The notes under the pieces were generated by a model, which saw nothing but the letters and a program-made list of their open reading frames with translations, ran no database searches and was not told the origin of the DNA. Shown here one piece after another: positions 10,863 to 23,525 of a stretch of DNA of 64,000 bases. The stretch is from the NCBI RefSeq assembly GCF_026914185.1, contig NC_070567.1:4366001-4430000 (forward strand), given 5' to 3'. Position 1 is the stretch's first letter. The number at the start of each line of letters is the position of its first letter. A program made the translations under genes and the position numbers. Source of the stretch: Puccinia triticina. Its lineage: Eukaryota > Basidiomycota > Pucciniomycetes > Pucciniales > Pucciniaceae.

Positions 10863-11828
10863 CTAGTGTTGGCTGGGGGGTCTGAGTGTAGGTGGTGAGC
10901 TGTCTCAACACTTGAGCCAAGCCCTGAGGTGCGCTTGGCCTGCGCCTAGCTTAACTAAGCCTCTTGAACGGAGGGTCCAGGGGACCCCGCCCGGAGGGCT
11001 CTCCGCAGGAGAGGCTTATGCCTAATGTCTGAAGTCTGGCAGGGAAAGGAAGGATATTCAACCCCAAAATCACCAAATAATTATTTAAAAATCAGCAAAA
11101 TATGTACAAAAAAACTGGATAGACAGTTTCATTGGCAGTGCTGATGCGCACCCTCACCCAAAATCTTGAGCAAAAAGCTCCAAAACTGATTGAAGGAATC
11201 CGTTTTGAAGGTCAAAGGAATCCTGAAGGATAGCTCTGAAGATCCATTTTCTGATTTTCTGATAATATGCACAATTGAATTTCCTATCTGCAACACTACA
11301 TGTGTAGGATCTGCGGGTTTGCGGATCCAGGATCCACCTGGCATGATGGTTGTGCATCCTTAGTTTACATTTCTTCATGTTTTTTTATTTTTAAAACATT
11401 AGTACAGTGCAAATGGTTTGGATTGAGGAGATGAGACTGGTGCCAAATGAAAGCTGAGGTGCAGAAGTATCTTTTGGCTCTGGGGCATGTCCACAGGACC
11501 CTGGCTGAGGCTTAATATTTTCCCTCCAGCCATTTGTGATTTCTTTCCCAGCCAAAATTTTGACATTACGTGCATGTCCCTCCCTGCGGGAGGGGCCGCT
11601 TCGCGGCCAGCCAAAGCAAGCCTCCTACCAGGGGAGACTTATGTTTAGTTAGGCCCGCGCGCAGTCCCTATGAGAAATGCACAACTGTGGCTGACAATTG
11701 GCGGGTACGTATACACACCCGGATGCGTACACGGTACCCGCGGACGGGTAACTGTGGGTCAGTGCCGGGTACCTGTCAGCGGGTGCCAGGTACTCCCAAA
11801 CAGGTACATACCCACTGGCCATCTCTAA
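10863..11828. other. no gene recognised; GGGTACC-rich end
   Basis: No supported gene. 11700-11828 is packed with GGTACC/GGGTAC words and ends GGCCATCTCTAA, a signature also seen near 47300, 48605, 54070 and 57240-57370. Confidence 0.5.
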
Positions 11829-12943
11829 GGCCCCGTTTGGCAGGGCCCAGCAGGACCCTGGAAACCCCCTATAGAGGTGGGTAACCAAAATGTATGATTT
11901 TTTTGACCAAAACCAAAGAGGGTACTAACCAAATATGTATGAATGGCCTTTTTTTGGCATGAGGGTACGCACGGAAAATGTACTTTTTTTCTCATGGGGT
12001 TGGGGGGTTGGTAACAAAGATTGTATGAAATTTCAGGGTTGAGCAGAAAAGCACCCCGGTAACCCCCCCCCCCCCCCCCTCGGCAGCGAGCCAAGGCCAG
12101 CCAACAATTTGTTTTTTTCAACTGCCCGCCGGCAAGGAGGAGGGGTTCTAGGGGGTTTGAGAGCCCACAGCTAGTAGCCAGCTTAATCCTGTTTAATCTA
12201 GATTCTACTTGAAAACACAGAAATTCAAGCTAATTCTCAAAAAGGTAGAAACATTTCCGGGCTCATCAGAGCAAATCAGAGCTCATCTAAGTTTAATTCA
12301 TCTTTGTAAAAATGTTGGTCAATACTATTGTTCCAGATCTGTTTGACAAATTCTTCTCAATCTCTCTATCAGATTCACAGATACCTTGCGGAACACAAAA
12401 TGACTTAATCTTTTGGCATTTTAGCTCTCCTCCAATAATCCCTGAAGATGAAGAAGATGAGGGAATGTGGTATGTTGTGAATAAAAGCATGGATGTGGTC
12501 TTTGGTGTTGAAAACTGCAAATAAAATCTCAGGTGTGGAAAGTTTGGCATTGAAGTTGTGCTTGAGTACTTGAAGAAAGCTTGTGGTCACCCCTCTTTGA
12601 ATGCGGACAAGCTCCCAATTAAAACAGTCACAATTGATCTTTTGTGGTTTTTAATCTAATTGTTTTTCATTTTTTTTTGACTTAAAATGCTACAGCTGCC
12701 TATAAGATGCTATGCAGTGAAAAGAACGGCAAGCTGGCTGCGCAAAAAGGCCTGCTGTGGGGTTTCTGGGCCAAAAAAAAAGGGTACGCACCAAATTTGT
12801 ATGGATTTTTGGGCAGAGCCCTGAGGCTACGCACAAAACCGGTATGAATGCCTTGTGAAAATGTATGAATTTTGGCCAAATCTTGGATTTTTGGTTACCC
12901 ACCTCTATGGGGGGTTTCAAGGGTCCTGGCCCAGCGTCATATG
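11829..12943. mobile_element. 1.1-kb non-autonomous TIR element
   Basis: Inverted ends share GACCCTGGAAACCCCC and ATAGAGGTGGGTAACCAAAA (left about 11860-11900, right 12880-12930 in complement). The outermost bases GGCCCCGTTTGGCAGGGCC resemble PIF/Harbinger- or hAT-type ends but a target duplication could not be fixed. The interior has repeated GGGTAC(G)CACC words and a run of about 17 Cs at 12063-12079. No transposase is encoded. Confidence 0.65.
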
Positions 12944-12962
12944 TGGGAATAAGCTGCTGTGT

Positions 12963-13003
12963 AATAATCCCAAGTAAGGTTTATGAACCTTATTGGGATT
13001 ATT
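12963..13003. repeat. short hairpin
   Basis: AATAATCCCAA...AAGGTT pairs with AACCTTATTGGGATTATT across a three-base loop. Confidence 0.6.
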
Positions 13004-13315
13004 TTACTTGGCTGTTTGGGACGGCCACCGTCATGTAGCGCTGAGGCTGTGGTTTGAGGCAGGTGGGAAGCGGAAATTACAGGGAAATTTTGGGTCAGAC
13101 CAAAATATCCCTTTTGGCGGGGGGAATAATGGAGTGTCAACTCCGGTTGTCACGTTTATGACGCTTGGTGGTGTGCCAAACAGGGACATGGGATATCGTC
13201 ATTTCCCCTGTCCCCCCAAAAATAATCTGCCTATTTGCTTATTATGCTCCCACATTTTTGGGGCCGGCCAAACAAGCCTAAAATACACCTGAAACATGAT
13301 TGGAGTTTAAACATT

Positions 13316-13448
13316 AGCACTGTTCACGTAAGCTAAACATCAGCAAGATTGAAATAAAGTTTATCCCATTGTGCCAGCCAATTTGGCTGGGAAAGTATGC
13401 TGATGTATATCTCTCACATGGTCATAGATTTCTTACGTGAACAGTGCT
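13316..13448. mobile_element. 133-bp MITE
   Basis: Perfect terminal repeats AGCACTGTTCACGTAAG and CTTACGTGAACAGTGCT enclose 99 bases. ATT on both sides (13313-13315, 13449-13451) is a possible 3-base target duplication. Confidence 0.75.
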
Positions 13449-13451
13449 ATT

Positions 13452-14409
13452 AGGTTGTCACAGCTTACATGTCATGAATTTGACATAAGCTTATCATGAA
13501 AGGTTACATACTCTACCTAGTACCTAATTGTAAGCCCACCGGGCCCTAGCCCCACCCAAACTTGCAGCAATCAAAAGTCCAATGGGTTGTGTGAATTGTG
13601 GGGAAACAGGCAATTTTGGGGCTTCATACTGTTGTGAAACTGACAGCTCTTCTATAAACACATACATAGTAAAACTCTCTGCGCAAAAAATGCCTAAACA
13701 CTTGCCTCAAGCCAGACACAACAAACTTATGCTTCCTTGGAGCCCAAAGTCCGGCGACACCTGAAATGACTTATCGTGGACCCGAAACAGGCTTGTCAGG
13801 GGTTAAAAGAAGTCATTGTAGCAACTAAATTTATCAGCATCCAAGTTCAAACTCTACCCACAATCGCGGGCCTTCGCTCACACTTTTGCAAAGCTATTTA
13901 AGCAGTATGTGCTAGGATCTTGGGTTGCAATACATGTTTGCAATTGGTCATGACTAGGCAGCGGGCTTTGAATAGGGATATCAAGGTTTGACAAATTGTC
14001 GTTATCATTCTTACTGAGCTCAAATGAAACCCGTGGCATCCCCCTTCTCGAGCCGAGCTTGACTTGTGCTTAATTACTTCGCAAGCCTCCGGTCACACTT
14101 ACCTCCAGCTGTGCACAATTGCAGTATGAATCCGAACAAGAAATTGTTACATGTACGCAAATAGCAATGTTTTGGTGGCTTTGACAGCTATTGCATGCAC
14201 AACTCCGGAGAGCGTCGACCTCAGTCACATGTGTCAGGCAAGAACATCGCACCACGCCCACCAACAGTGGAGTGGAGGAGGATCACCTACGTACCTGATT
14301 CAGATCGCAGAGATTTTACAGTTCTTAACACGTGTAGAGATTTCCTCTCCAAGCTTGTTGAAATATTTTTCCACTTTACTTTTAATCTAGTACTTTATTT
14401 GGACTTGTC
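13452..14409. other. no gene recognised
   Basis: A short frame at 13582-13764 reads CVNCGETGNFG, resembling a zinc knuckle that lacks its histidine; probably transposon debris. 14100-14409 is the 5' flank of the first secreted-protein gene. Confidence 0.4.
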
Positions 14410-14420
14410 TATAAATATGG
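14410..14420 (+). promoter_or_regulatory. TATA box of secreted-protein gene 1
   Basis: TATAAATATGG lies 208 bases before the start codon at 14618. The same 11 bases occur at 17521-17531 ahead of the paralogue, at 202 bases once the Copia insertion is discounted. Confidence 0.65.
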
Positions 14421-14617
14421 TTGTATTCCTTGGTTAGTCTCCTTATTCCCCAACCAAAATACAACAGAACCTACCATTTCTGGCCCATTTTTTCAGTAGA
14501 CAAAACTGTTGAGGAAAATATTGTCAGCTTCCCTCAGCCAAATACAAAACAGAATTTATTGCCTCTTCAGGAATTGTTTGATAGAGTTTTATAAAAGAAA
14601 CGTTCTAGAAATTTGCC

Positions 14618-16288
14618 ATGTTTATTTCCATAGGATACCTTCAAATAGTGTTACTGGCCCTACGCTCCTTGAATAAAGTTCAAGGTATGGAAAGTGTGTC
14701 TCACAGCACTGGTATGACGGTAGAAAAAGGTAAGTACTTCTATAATTATTATTTGAGTTTTTTTTTTTCAATCAATATGCTGCAAAACCAAAAATAAAAG
14801 GTTCATTGACAAATGGGACTTTGAAAAAACATATTTTCCAGGTGAAAATATAAATAATAAGATGTTGGGTGAAATAGGGCACACCCCAGCAAAGTGGGAG
14901 CCCACAGTTGATATGGATAATGCAGAGAATAAATATGTTAACAAGATAAGAGAGGAGAACCCAATTCAAACCAGACTTAACAAAGATTCTTTTGATAATG
15001 GTCTATTGAAGGATAAATTTGTAAATTTACATATTGCAGCAGAAGAAAGACCAGCTGAGGAGATAATAAATCAATCCAAAGAAGGTAAATTCTTTTTTTA
15101 TTCTGATTCTTCATCCTTTACGGGATAGGTTTCTAACTCTATATAATTACTTGCCAGTTATCCCTGAAAAAATGTTGAATGAGCTAGATTATTTATGGAA
15201 AAATACCAGGTCATTTGCTGAAAAGGCTCCCAATAAAGACTTCAATGTGGATCAAATTGACCACTTGAAGGATTTTAAAGAATTAGAGATTATTCAAAAA
15301 ATCTTATTCAGTCGTGTCAAAGACAAAGTCTTGAATTTGGGGGTGAATTTGGAAGAATCAACCATAAATAATTTCAGCCCAATCATCCAAAATCAAGAAA
15401 CTGAAAATCAGAATTTGATGGAAATCTGTGAAAGACTCCACATCAAATTGGATCCACTTAGAATTTCAGAGAGCAGAACTTCTAGTGCAGATTTGGTACA
15501 AGTATTGAATGGTTTATTCCATAGAATCAACTTGGAAGAAATTGAGAATACCAAGTTTGAAGATAGAGAAAGTAGAACTTCTATCAAACTACAAGAAAAT
15601 ATTTTTGGCACTCTAAAATATATGCACAGACACAAATTTATAACCACTGCAGATTTGAAAAATTTCTTCAAAAATGACAAAACAATAGAGATTGCAATTG
15701 TAAATGCATGTTCAAACAAACTTTTCACTATTTTCATGAAAGAGGCAAGTGAATTTGTGCTTGTTAAAAATCCAAGCAGCTTCATTTTGAAAAAAATTCT
15801 TGAGGATGTTGAATCTTTGGATATTCTGACTGAAGGTGAGTATAAATCTTTTTGATTTTGGAAAGAAAATGAAACTTTTACTCATGGATTCTGTTTCTTA
15901 TTGAATTTGAATTATCCAAAAAGTTTTAAACAAGAATCATGAGAGAAAAATTAATTATTACTTTCTGAAATCACAATTCATTACTTACTCGAAGTATAAA
16001 GGCTTTCCTGAACAAGAGGATGAAGTAAAATTTTCAGAGTTGATGAATAATATTTTTGCTAATGACAGTATTCTTGAACTATTAGAAAAGCACCAAGAAG
16101 ACCCTTCAATAAATACAAACAGTGTAAAATTCAAAGAATATATTGAACAGGCATCTGATCTCTATTTTGCAATGGATGCTCATGAAGACCCTGATCACAT
16201 AGAGGAAAACTTTGAGTTTTATTTCCTCTATTTACTCATAAGTTGGGTTAATGAGAGATATGGCAGGGATTTCATTAATGACATTTAG
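14618..16288 (+). CDS. secreted acidic protein, candidate effector (paralogue 1)
   Basis: Four exons, 14618-14729, 14842-15084, 15158-15835 and 15924-16288, all GT-AG with phase 1 introns, encode 465 residues. Residues 1-24 (MFISIGYLQIVLLALRSLNK...) form a typical signal peptide with likely cleavage near VQG. The mature protein is rich in Glu, Lys, Asn and Ile, poor in cysteine, probably helical and without a known domain. Shared blocks with the copy at 23526-25326 include WxPTVxMD, DTRSFA-type (here NTRSFAEKA), NTLKYM-type and DKTxE; exon lengths match (112 nt in exon 1 of both). The reading frame is intact and it has its own TATA box. Secretion is inferred from the signal peptide, and the effector role only from this plus rust context and rapid divergence of the pair. 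Confidence 0.75.
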
Positions 16289-16734
16289 TGCCTCATCAAA
16301 GTTTCAGTTATCATTGCATATTTGTTCTTCCATTGATCCCAAGTTATATTGTCTGCCACATCTCTCTCCTATTTTTTCATGTTTGATTCTGCCCTATATG
16401 AAGCCAGTTTTTACCATCTTATATCTTGAATTCTAAAACCATTTTTATGTCTGATTTAAAGGGGGAACTTGTTTCCACTTCTTAGGGTTGATGGGGGTGG
16501 TTTTTCTATATTTACCAAATTTGCTGAGATGCAGATGGATGATGGGGATGTTCCCATTTTTTTCTGTCTTCTCCCCTTTTGCGCCTTCTGTGTTCACAAC
16601 TCGGCTGGATCTTTGACTTAAAATTGGCTTGACTATCCCAGCACTGCTGCCCCTCGCCCTTGTTTGGGATATTTCCTGTAGGATCTACACCTAAATTTTC
16701 ACAGATCTGTCACCCCAGGGCCCACAGATGTCCT
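16289..16734. other. 3' flank of secreted-protein gene 1
   Basis: AT-rich after the stop codon, then pyrimidine-rich. No gene recognised. Confidence 0.5.
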
Positions 16735-17045
16735 GAATGATTTTCCATCCTCTTCGACTGGAAGGATTCCCTTCCGGTGCAGCCTCTTTGACTGGAAGGA
16801 ATCCCTTCCGGTTGAAGGGGCTCTACAGCCTCTTCGACTGGAAGGATTCTCTTCCGGTCGAAGGGGCTCTGCAGCCTCTTTGAAGTCCCTTCCATTCAAA
16901 GAGGCTCTACAGCCCCTTTGACCGCAAGGGAATCCTTTCAGGCGAAGAGGCTCTACAGCCTCTCTGACTGGAGGGAATCCCTTCAGGTCAAAAGGGCTGT
17001 AAACCCTACCAACTGGAAGGAAGACCTTCCAGCAGAAAAGAATAT
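16735..17045. repeat. palindromic minisatellite array
   Basis: Repeated units of the form CCTCTTCGACTGGAAGGA...TCCCTTCCGGTC, with GGGGCTCTACAG linkers. Each half-unit is a partial palindrome (GGAAGG-AT-CCCTTCC). The same core, CTCTTTGACTGGAAGG, forms the array at 47490-48050, so both may derive from one foldback family. Confidence 0.75.
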
Positions 17046-17520
17046 AAATAGGGCCTCCATTTTCACCAATGGTTTTCCCCCACTCTCCCCCACCTAGGCG
17101 CTTTAAAGCCACAGGGGATTGTCAAAGGCAATGGGGGCTTAGGGTACTGGTTAGCGGGATTTGCGCCAGCCCTACTGAGTTAAGACTCATGGTTATTTTG
17201 GTTTTGATGAGGGGACACCCTTGAACCAAAGTTCCATGAGTTACAGGTTTCAGTGAACTTAGATATAGATCCACCATTTTTAAATATACATCTTAAGACT
17301 GTCTGAACAAATGATTGGCCTCAGTCAAACTTTGCTGCCGCATATGTATTCACAGCAAGACAATTAAAGTACAGGTCTCAACACATACAGGGACTTCCCC
17401 TACCAAGCTTTACAGTTCTCAAGACATTTAATGTCCTACCACTTCCTTGAACTTTGATCACACATGCATCACAAGCTGATTCCTCATTGGAAGCGCCTGG
17501 ATCCTTGGAGATTTTCTGCC
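17046..17520. other. 5' flank of secreted-protein gene 2
   Basis: No reading frame of note. It carries the native upstream region of the second paralogue, now separated from its coding sequence by the Copia element. Confidence 0.5.
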
Positions 17521-17531
17521 TATAAATATGG
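17521..17531 (+). promoter_or_regulatory. TATA box of secreted-protein gene 2
   Basis: TATAAATATGG, identical to the box of paralogue 1. It is 200 bases upstream of the Copia insertion point. Without the insertion it would lie 202 bases before the ATG now found at 23526. Confidence 0.65.
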
Positions 17532-17720
17532 GCACTTTCTTGGGATGATTTTGAATTTTCCCTCATCCACAAATAAAATAAAACATCTATAACCTCTTTA
17601 CAACCGTCTTCTCATAGATCAAACTAGTTATTTTCTCTCACTCACAAATAAAGAATAGCCTGTTACTTCTTCAACAAATCTTTCCATAAAAACTCATAAA
17701 AGAATTCCATAGATCAATTG

Positions 17721-18528
17721 TGAAAGATTTCAGGAAACTAAGATTTACATTGTAGTTAGATATTTGTTTTAATCTAAATACAATCTTTTGTTGAGCTGAA
17801 ATAAAAGGGAAATAAGTTTTACCTAAGAGCAAGCGACAAGCCGCTTTCTACTTAAGTTAAAGATAAAGAAATGGAAAGGGTGAACCGGATCGATGTTTTG
17901 CTATCTCAAGAGAGAAGTCGAGTCGTCCAAGAGATCTGAGAGCAACAGTTCATCACTTTTAGTTCTCTTGAAACCTTTTTGGTTCTTACTTGGATAGAGC
18001 CTTGCGCTCTTTTCTCCTTTTCACTTTCTGAAACGGCGCAACAATACAGCAACGTCGTCTGTTTTAATGACAAGCCCGTAAGTCTTTTAGCCTTTTGTTT
18101 CTGCTATTGCCTTTTGGCCTTGCGACGAGTGCTTACCGATTTGGTTACCAGCGCTTTGCTTGGAATCGGATCTGTCCGCGTTATCCTTTTGGTTAACGAC
18201 GTCTAGTGAAGTTATAAATGAGGCATTAGCTCTCATCTGTATCAGCTCGACAGATTTAGACCCAGCCGCTTACCTTTGGCGCTTGCTGTGGTTATTCTAT
18301 CTGCGAGAGACTTGTTGCCGAGTTTTTCCGCAACCTTAATCTTCCTGCTCGCGTGCGTGGCACCTGTTCCCATCCAAGAGATGTGGTCAGTTTTTCTGCC
18401 CCGCTGCGGCGGTTCTGGACTGCGGTTCAAGGTTCGCTTTGCTCACCTGTCTCCGCAGCTGATTGGGCTCCCAACCTCTTTCTCAATTTATGAGACTGAG
18501 GTTGTTCACTTAGGCGTGTATCTTCACA
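17721..18528 (-). repeat. Copia 3' LTR
   Basis: 808 bases, TG...CA ends. The last about 34 codons of the pol frame run into it (stop near 18427). The purine-rich GCACAGGAGGC (minus strand) abuts its start as polypurine tract. Confidence 0.9.
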
Positions 18529-21500
18529 GCCTCCTGTGCTTCGAGTCGAAAGATGCGAAGCAGCCGTCAAGACTTGGACTACGGATAGCTTGGCCAAGGA
18601 TTTTCGGATGATTGCTCGCCCAGTAGGCTTCGTCAGGAAATCCGCCGAGTTTTCTGTCGTTTTGATGTAATGGATAGTGATCAATCCAACGCCGATGAGT
18701 TCGCGCACAAAGTGCAACCGAATAGACATATGTTTTGTCCTGAAACCGTTTTGCGATGTTTCGCTTTTAGCTAGATCAATCGCGCCTCTGTTGTCGATGA
18801 ACACCATGATGTTCTTCAGGTTCGGAAAGATCTTAGTCTCGTCTGCGAGATTAGCCACCCAGGCCAGATTCCTTCCCAGGTCTGAGAAGGCTTTGTATTC
18901 GGCCTCAGTTGTTGAGAGTGAAACGGTAGATTGTTTGGTCGACTTCCAATTTATTAAGTGTTGACCGACTTGTACAACATATCCGGTCGTGGATCTTCTG
19001 GTATCCAGGCAGTTGCCCCAATCAGAATCAACGAACGCCCGTACTCCGTGTGACTCTTGCTTTCGATAAGTTAGACCAATCTCCTTGGTCCCCTTCAGAT
19101 ACCGGAACACTTGAATGGCCGCTTGATACTGCTTGATGCCAGGCGTCTCCAGGTATTGCGATAGCGTACTGACTGCAAAGGCGATGTCTGGCCTTGTCAG
19201 AATACTCAGGTAATTTAGAGAGCCTACTAAGGCCCTATAATTTACCCCCAGAGTTTGGAATTCCTTGATTTCCGCTTGAGTTGCCTTTTTCAAGTGTTCC
19301 CGAGGATTGAGCGGACATGAGGCCGGATGTAGGTCGCCCAGGTGAAATTCATCTAGCTTTTGATCAATGTATTGAGTTTGATTGATCTGAAGCCCATCAT
19401 TGAAGCGTTCAATGTTCATGCCCAGTAGAAATTCCGCCTGTCCCATGTATTTGATGTCGAACTTGCGCTCCATTTCTTCTTTAAACACTTCAGGTTCATT
19501 GCTAATGATGACTAGATCGTCGACATGTGCGAAGATCCACGTGGCGGGCTTCCCACTCGAAGCAGTTCGCCAGAATACGCAAGGATCAGATATCGCCGTC
19601 CGAAAGCCTAGTGTAGTCAGATAGGAGGATAGCCGCTTGTACCAGACCAACGGTGCCTGCTTCAGACCATATATTGCTTTGTTCAGGTCCAGCACTGAGT
19701 TCGGCGGACAGTCAAGCCTGGGGGGAGGCAGAAGTGTGACCTTGTCTTCGAGCGGACAAGTCAAGAAGGCACTCCTCACGTCCAGTTGATGGATTTTGAG
19801 CCCGTTATTGACCGCAAACAAGAGGAGGAAACGCAGAGATGCCGGTTTACCAGTTGGAGCGTACTTAGCCTCAAAATTGAGACCGTGAGTTTGCCGAAAG
19901 CCTTGCGCACAGATTCGCGCTTTGAACTCCACTACTTGGTTCTCGGAGCCAAGCTTTTTTCTGTATGCCCATGTTGCTGGAATTGGGTCATTGCTCTCTA
20001 CCCGCACACGAACTGTCCAGACATTATGTTTGTTCATGTTGTCGATTTCCTTGAGCTCCGCCGCCTTCCAGCTGTCACTTTCGGTACACGCCATGGCTTG
20101 CTTGTGAGTTTTTGGTTCAATTGAGACCGTCACTGTAAATGCCTGTTTCCGTTGCCGCTTCCCATCAATGATGTTCCTCGAGTCAATACCGCCTATGATA
20201 GCTTTTCCGACCGCCGGAGGGTCTTCGCTAACGTCTTTGAGTTCTTGAGCGTTCTTGTCGGACCCGGTCGCCTTGATTTGGTTCAGTATCCCTTCAATCT
20301 CAAGCAGCTCATCTTGCTCTTCCTCCCGCGACACCTCTTCGCCTTCATCGGGGAGAGTCTCCTCTTCACGAAATGGAAGGTCGGCCTCGGAGTTGAAGTT
20401 CGGAAGACGATCGTCACTCAGCAGGTTGTAGCTTTGACGAAGCGCCCCTAGTTGTGGAAAGTGAGCTTCGTCGAAGTGCGCGTGCTTTGCTGTAATCACT
20501 TGTCGATCTTCTAACCGACATATTTTGTACAAGGAATAGTCATTCTCGTAACCTAGAAGAACTCCTTCCCACGAGATAGGTCCAAACTTGTCTGTCCTGT
20601 TAGCCTTTGGTTTGACTACCCACACCCAACAGCCAAACGGACGAAAGAAATTCATGTTCGGAGTTATCTTGAACAGTAATCCGACCGGACTCTTTTTGCT
20701 CTTTGCCAGTGAAGGCAGACAGTTAGTGGTTGCGGTCGCTGTCCGGACTGCTTCACCCCACCATTCAGGTGCCAGATTGGCCTGCATAAGCATGCATCAA
20801 GTCATGTCTATGAGAGTTCGATTAGCCCGCTCCGCCAGTCCGTTGTTCTGCGGAGTGTACGGCGGCGCCACATTGTGTTGTATTCCTGCGTCCTTGAGCA
20901 GCACACCAAGGGCCTTGTTGCAGAACTCTCCCCCGCCGTCCGTGACGAGTTTCTTCAGCGTCTTTCCGGTTTGATTTTCAAATAGCCTCTTGAAGTCCCG
21001 AATGGCCTCGACTGCTTGACTTTTTTCCTTGAGGATTGCTGAGTGTATGTAGCCGGTGTACTGGTCGACAAGTGTAAGAAAGTATCTAGCACCCCCATTG
21101 GAGGCCGGAGAGATTGGGCCAACAAGGTCGCCATGTACTACTTCTAGTGCTTCATTGACGTTCTTGAAGTGACTGTTGCAGGGTTGCCTCGTGAGTTTTC
21201 CGAGCATGCATGCTCCACAAGCACCAGGTTTCGTCATGTCGATAGGTATCGGCAGCGCTGTCGCAATTCGCTGAGCACAGGCATGTCCGAGCCTGTTGTG
21301 CCACTTCACAAAGTCGGATGACACGGGCAATGCTTCAGTGAGCAAGCTAACCTCGAGATTTACCGGGTCCATAACTCCTTTTATCTCTAGCAAGTCGTTG
21401 CTAACGTCGACCGCGAAAGGCTTCCCGTCGTCTATTTTGACCGCAAACCCGTCTTCTCCTTCCTGAATGAGCGCTTTGGTTTTTAGCAACTGCACGAACG

Positions 21501-22647
21501 ACACTAGATTTCTGGTGAGCTTCGGAACGAATAGAGCATCTTTCAGGGTTAGGGTCCCCCCATTCTCCAATGGCAGCACTGCATCACCGCGCGCCGTCGC
21601 CACCAATTCACCGATTCCACTACCTGTGACGATTCCAATGCTCACCAGCCGAGTCTGTTGGAAGTAGCCTAAGGAGTTTAGCATATGGTTGCTAGCTCCC
21701 GAGTCCAAGATTGTAGTTTGTCGTTTTCCGACTTCCGCGCTTGACAGATAGCTGAAGGAGGGCCTGATTCCGCTTTGAGTTTCACCTTTGTGCTGATGGG
21801 TTGTCGTGTGGTAAGAGGAACCCTTTTCTTTCTCCTTCTTTTCCTTCTGCTTTTCCAGATGTTCCTGGTAAAGTTTGGGATTTACCGTCCAGCAATTCTC
21901 CGAGGTATGATTAGACGCCGGATTGTGCTTGCCATCATAGCATCGTATGGGATTGTACGGTTTCTTCTTCTTGTTTGGCACATTAGTGATCAGCGCAGTG
22001 GTAGTTCCGCTTCCAGAGCTTCCCTCAGTCGGAGCTTTTTGTTTGTTGGAGGCTTCGAATCGACCCACTTCGCGCAGCCGGTTGATAACGAACTTGGGTT
22101 TTCCTAGTGAGTTCAGATCCCCGAATAGACTCTGCATTAAGAATGGCCGTTTCTTGGTGATACGACTGATAATGCTGCAACAGATGACGAAATCAGGAAC
22201 GATCATTCTGAGTGATTCAAACTTGGCTAGACACTCTTCAATTCCAACGATGTATGTGGCCATGTTATCGTTAAATTGAGTGTCTTCCCACTTTGCCCAC
22301 ACCTCGTAGCTCGCCAAAATCAAATCAGATGCGTAAACCGATTTAAACATATTCCAGAGCTCATAGGGATTGTTGCAATTGTTTTTCTTGACTATGGTGT
22401 TGAACACGCCATCGGTGAGATTCGCGCATAGCAGATTCGCTGCTTTCTGAGCTTTCTGTTTGGCTTTGGCTGACATATTGGGAAGAGGAGGGTCATCGAT
22501 GAATCATTCGAGGTTGTATTCGGACAGAACCATTCGAATTTTCTTCTCCCAAATCTCGAAGTTGTCGCCAGAGAATTTGGGCACCTTCATCATAGGTCTA
22601 CCTCCGACGCTAGAGTCGCTTGACCCGCCATCGTCGATTTCGGCCAT
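18427..22647 (-). pseudogene. Copia gag-pol polyprotein with two nonsense codons
   Basis: A 1,407-codon frame from ATG 22647 to the stop at 18427. Domains in order: UBN2-type gag (KVPKFSGDNFEIWEKK near the start), a Cys/His cluster (CYDGKHNPASNH), aspartic protease DSGASNHML, GAG-pre-integrase (WHNRLGHA), integrase with its acidic triad in VHGDLVGP, VTDGGGEF and NGLAERANR, reverse transcriptase with HVDDLVI, and RNase H with FVDSDWGN and TTEAEYKA. Two in-frame TGA codons interrupt it, at 22506-22504 (after SEYNLE) and 20799-20797 (after RTLIDMT). Everything else is open, so the element is only just inactivated. TGA at the second site fits a CGA-to-TGA change. Confidence 0.9.
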
Positions 22648-22710
22648 GTTTTCGTCTTGCTCCTAGTCTCGTGATTCTGAGGTACTGGTGTAGCGTCGAG
22701 ACTGTAAATC

Positions 22711-23518
22711 TGAAAGATTTCAGGAAACTAAGATTTACATTGTAGTTAGATATTTGTTTTAATCTAAATACAATCTTTTGTTGAGCTGAAATAAAAAGGA
22801 AATAAGTTTTACCTAAGAGCAAGCGACAAGCCGCTTTCTACTTAAGTTAAAGATAAAGAAATGGAAAGGGTGAACCGGATTGATGTTTTGCTATCTCAAG
22901 AGAGAAGTCGAGTCGTCCGAGAGATCTGAGAGCAACAGTTCATCACTTTTAGTTCTCTTGAAACCTTTTTGGTTCTTACTTGGATAGAGCCTTGCGCTCT
23001 TTTCTCCTTTTCACTTTCTGAAACGGCGCAACAATACAGCAACGTCGTCTGTTTTAATGACAAGCCCGTAAGTCTTTTAGCCTTTTGTTTCTGCTATTGC
23101 CTTTTGGCCTTGCGACGAGTGCTTACCGATTTGGTTACCAGCGCTTTGCTTGGAATCGGATCCGTCCGCGTTATCCTTTTGGTTAACGACGTCTAGTGAA
23201 GTTATAAATGAGGCATTAGCTCTCATCTGTATCAGCTCGACAGATTTAGACCCAGCCGCTTACCTTTGGCGCTTGCTGTGGTTATTCTATCTGCGAGAGA
23301 CTTGTTGCCGAGTTTTTCCGCAACCTTAATCTTCCTGCTCGCGTGCGTGGCACCTGTTCCCATCCAAGAGATGTGGTCAGTTTTTCTGCCCCGCTGCGGC
23401 GGTTCTGGACTGCGGTTCAAGGTTTGCTTTGCTCACCTGTCTCCGCAGCTGATTGGGCTCCCAACCTCTTTCTCAATTTATGAGACTGAGGTTGTTCACT
23501 TAGGCGTGTATCTTCACA
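22711..23518 (-). repeat. Copia 5' LTR
   Basis: 808 bases. On the minus strand it is followed by GATTTACAGTCTCGACG, where the primer-binding site would lie. Differences from the 3' LTR: G/A at 17807 versus 22797; C/T at 17891 versus 22881; A/G at 17930 versus 22920; T/C at 18172 versus 23162; and C/T at 18435 versus 23425. Confidence 0.9.
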
Positions 23519-23525
23519 AATTGCC

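Larger units (their letters stand above)
17721..23518 (-). mobile_element. complete Ty1/Copia LTR retrotransposon, young
   Basis: Two LTRs of 808 bases each (17721-18528 and 22711-23518) begin TGAAAGATTT and end TATCTTCACA on the plus strand; coding is on the minus strand, so the right copy is the 5' LTR. The exact duplication AATTG flanks it (17716-17720 and 23519-23523). The LTRs differ at five sites by eye. The interior holds one gag-pol frame with two stops. The right duplication ends two bases before the ATG of the second secreted-protein gene. Confidence 0.95.

Noticed and set aside
13582..13764. Zinc-knuckle gene
   Set aside because: The Cys-x2-Cys lacks the histidine of a CCHC knuckle and the frame has no other support.
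18276..18611. Plus-strand frames within the Copia LTRs (also at 22969-23541)
   Set aside because: Duplicated in both LTRs, no motif; LTR sequence open by chance.
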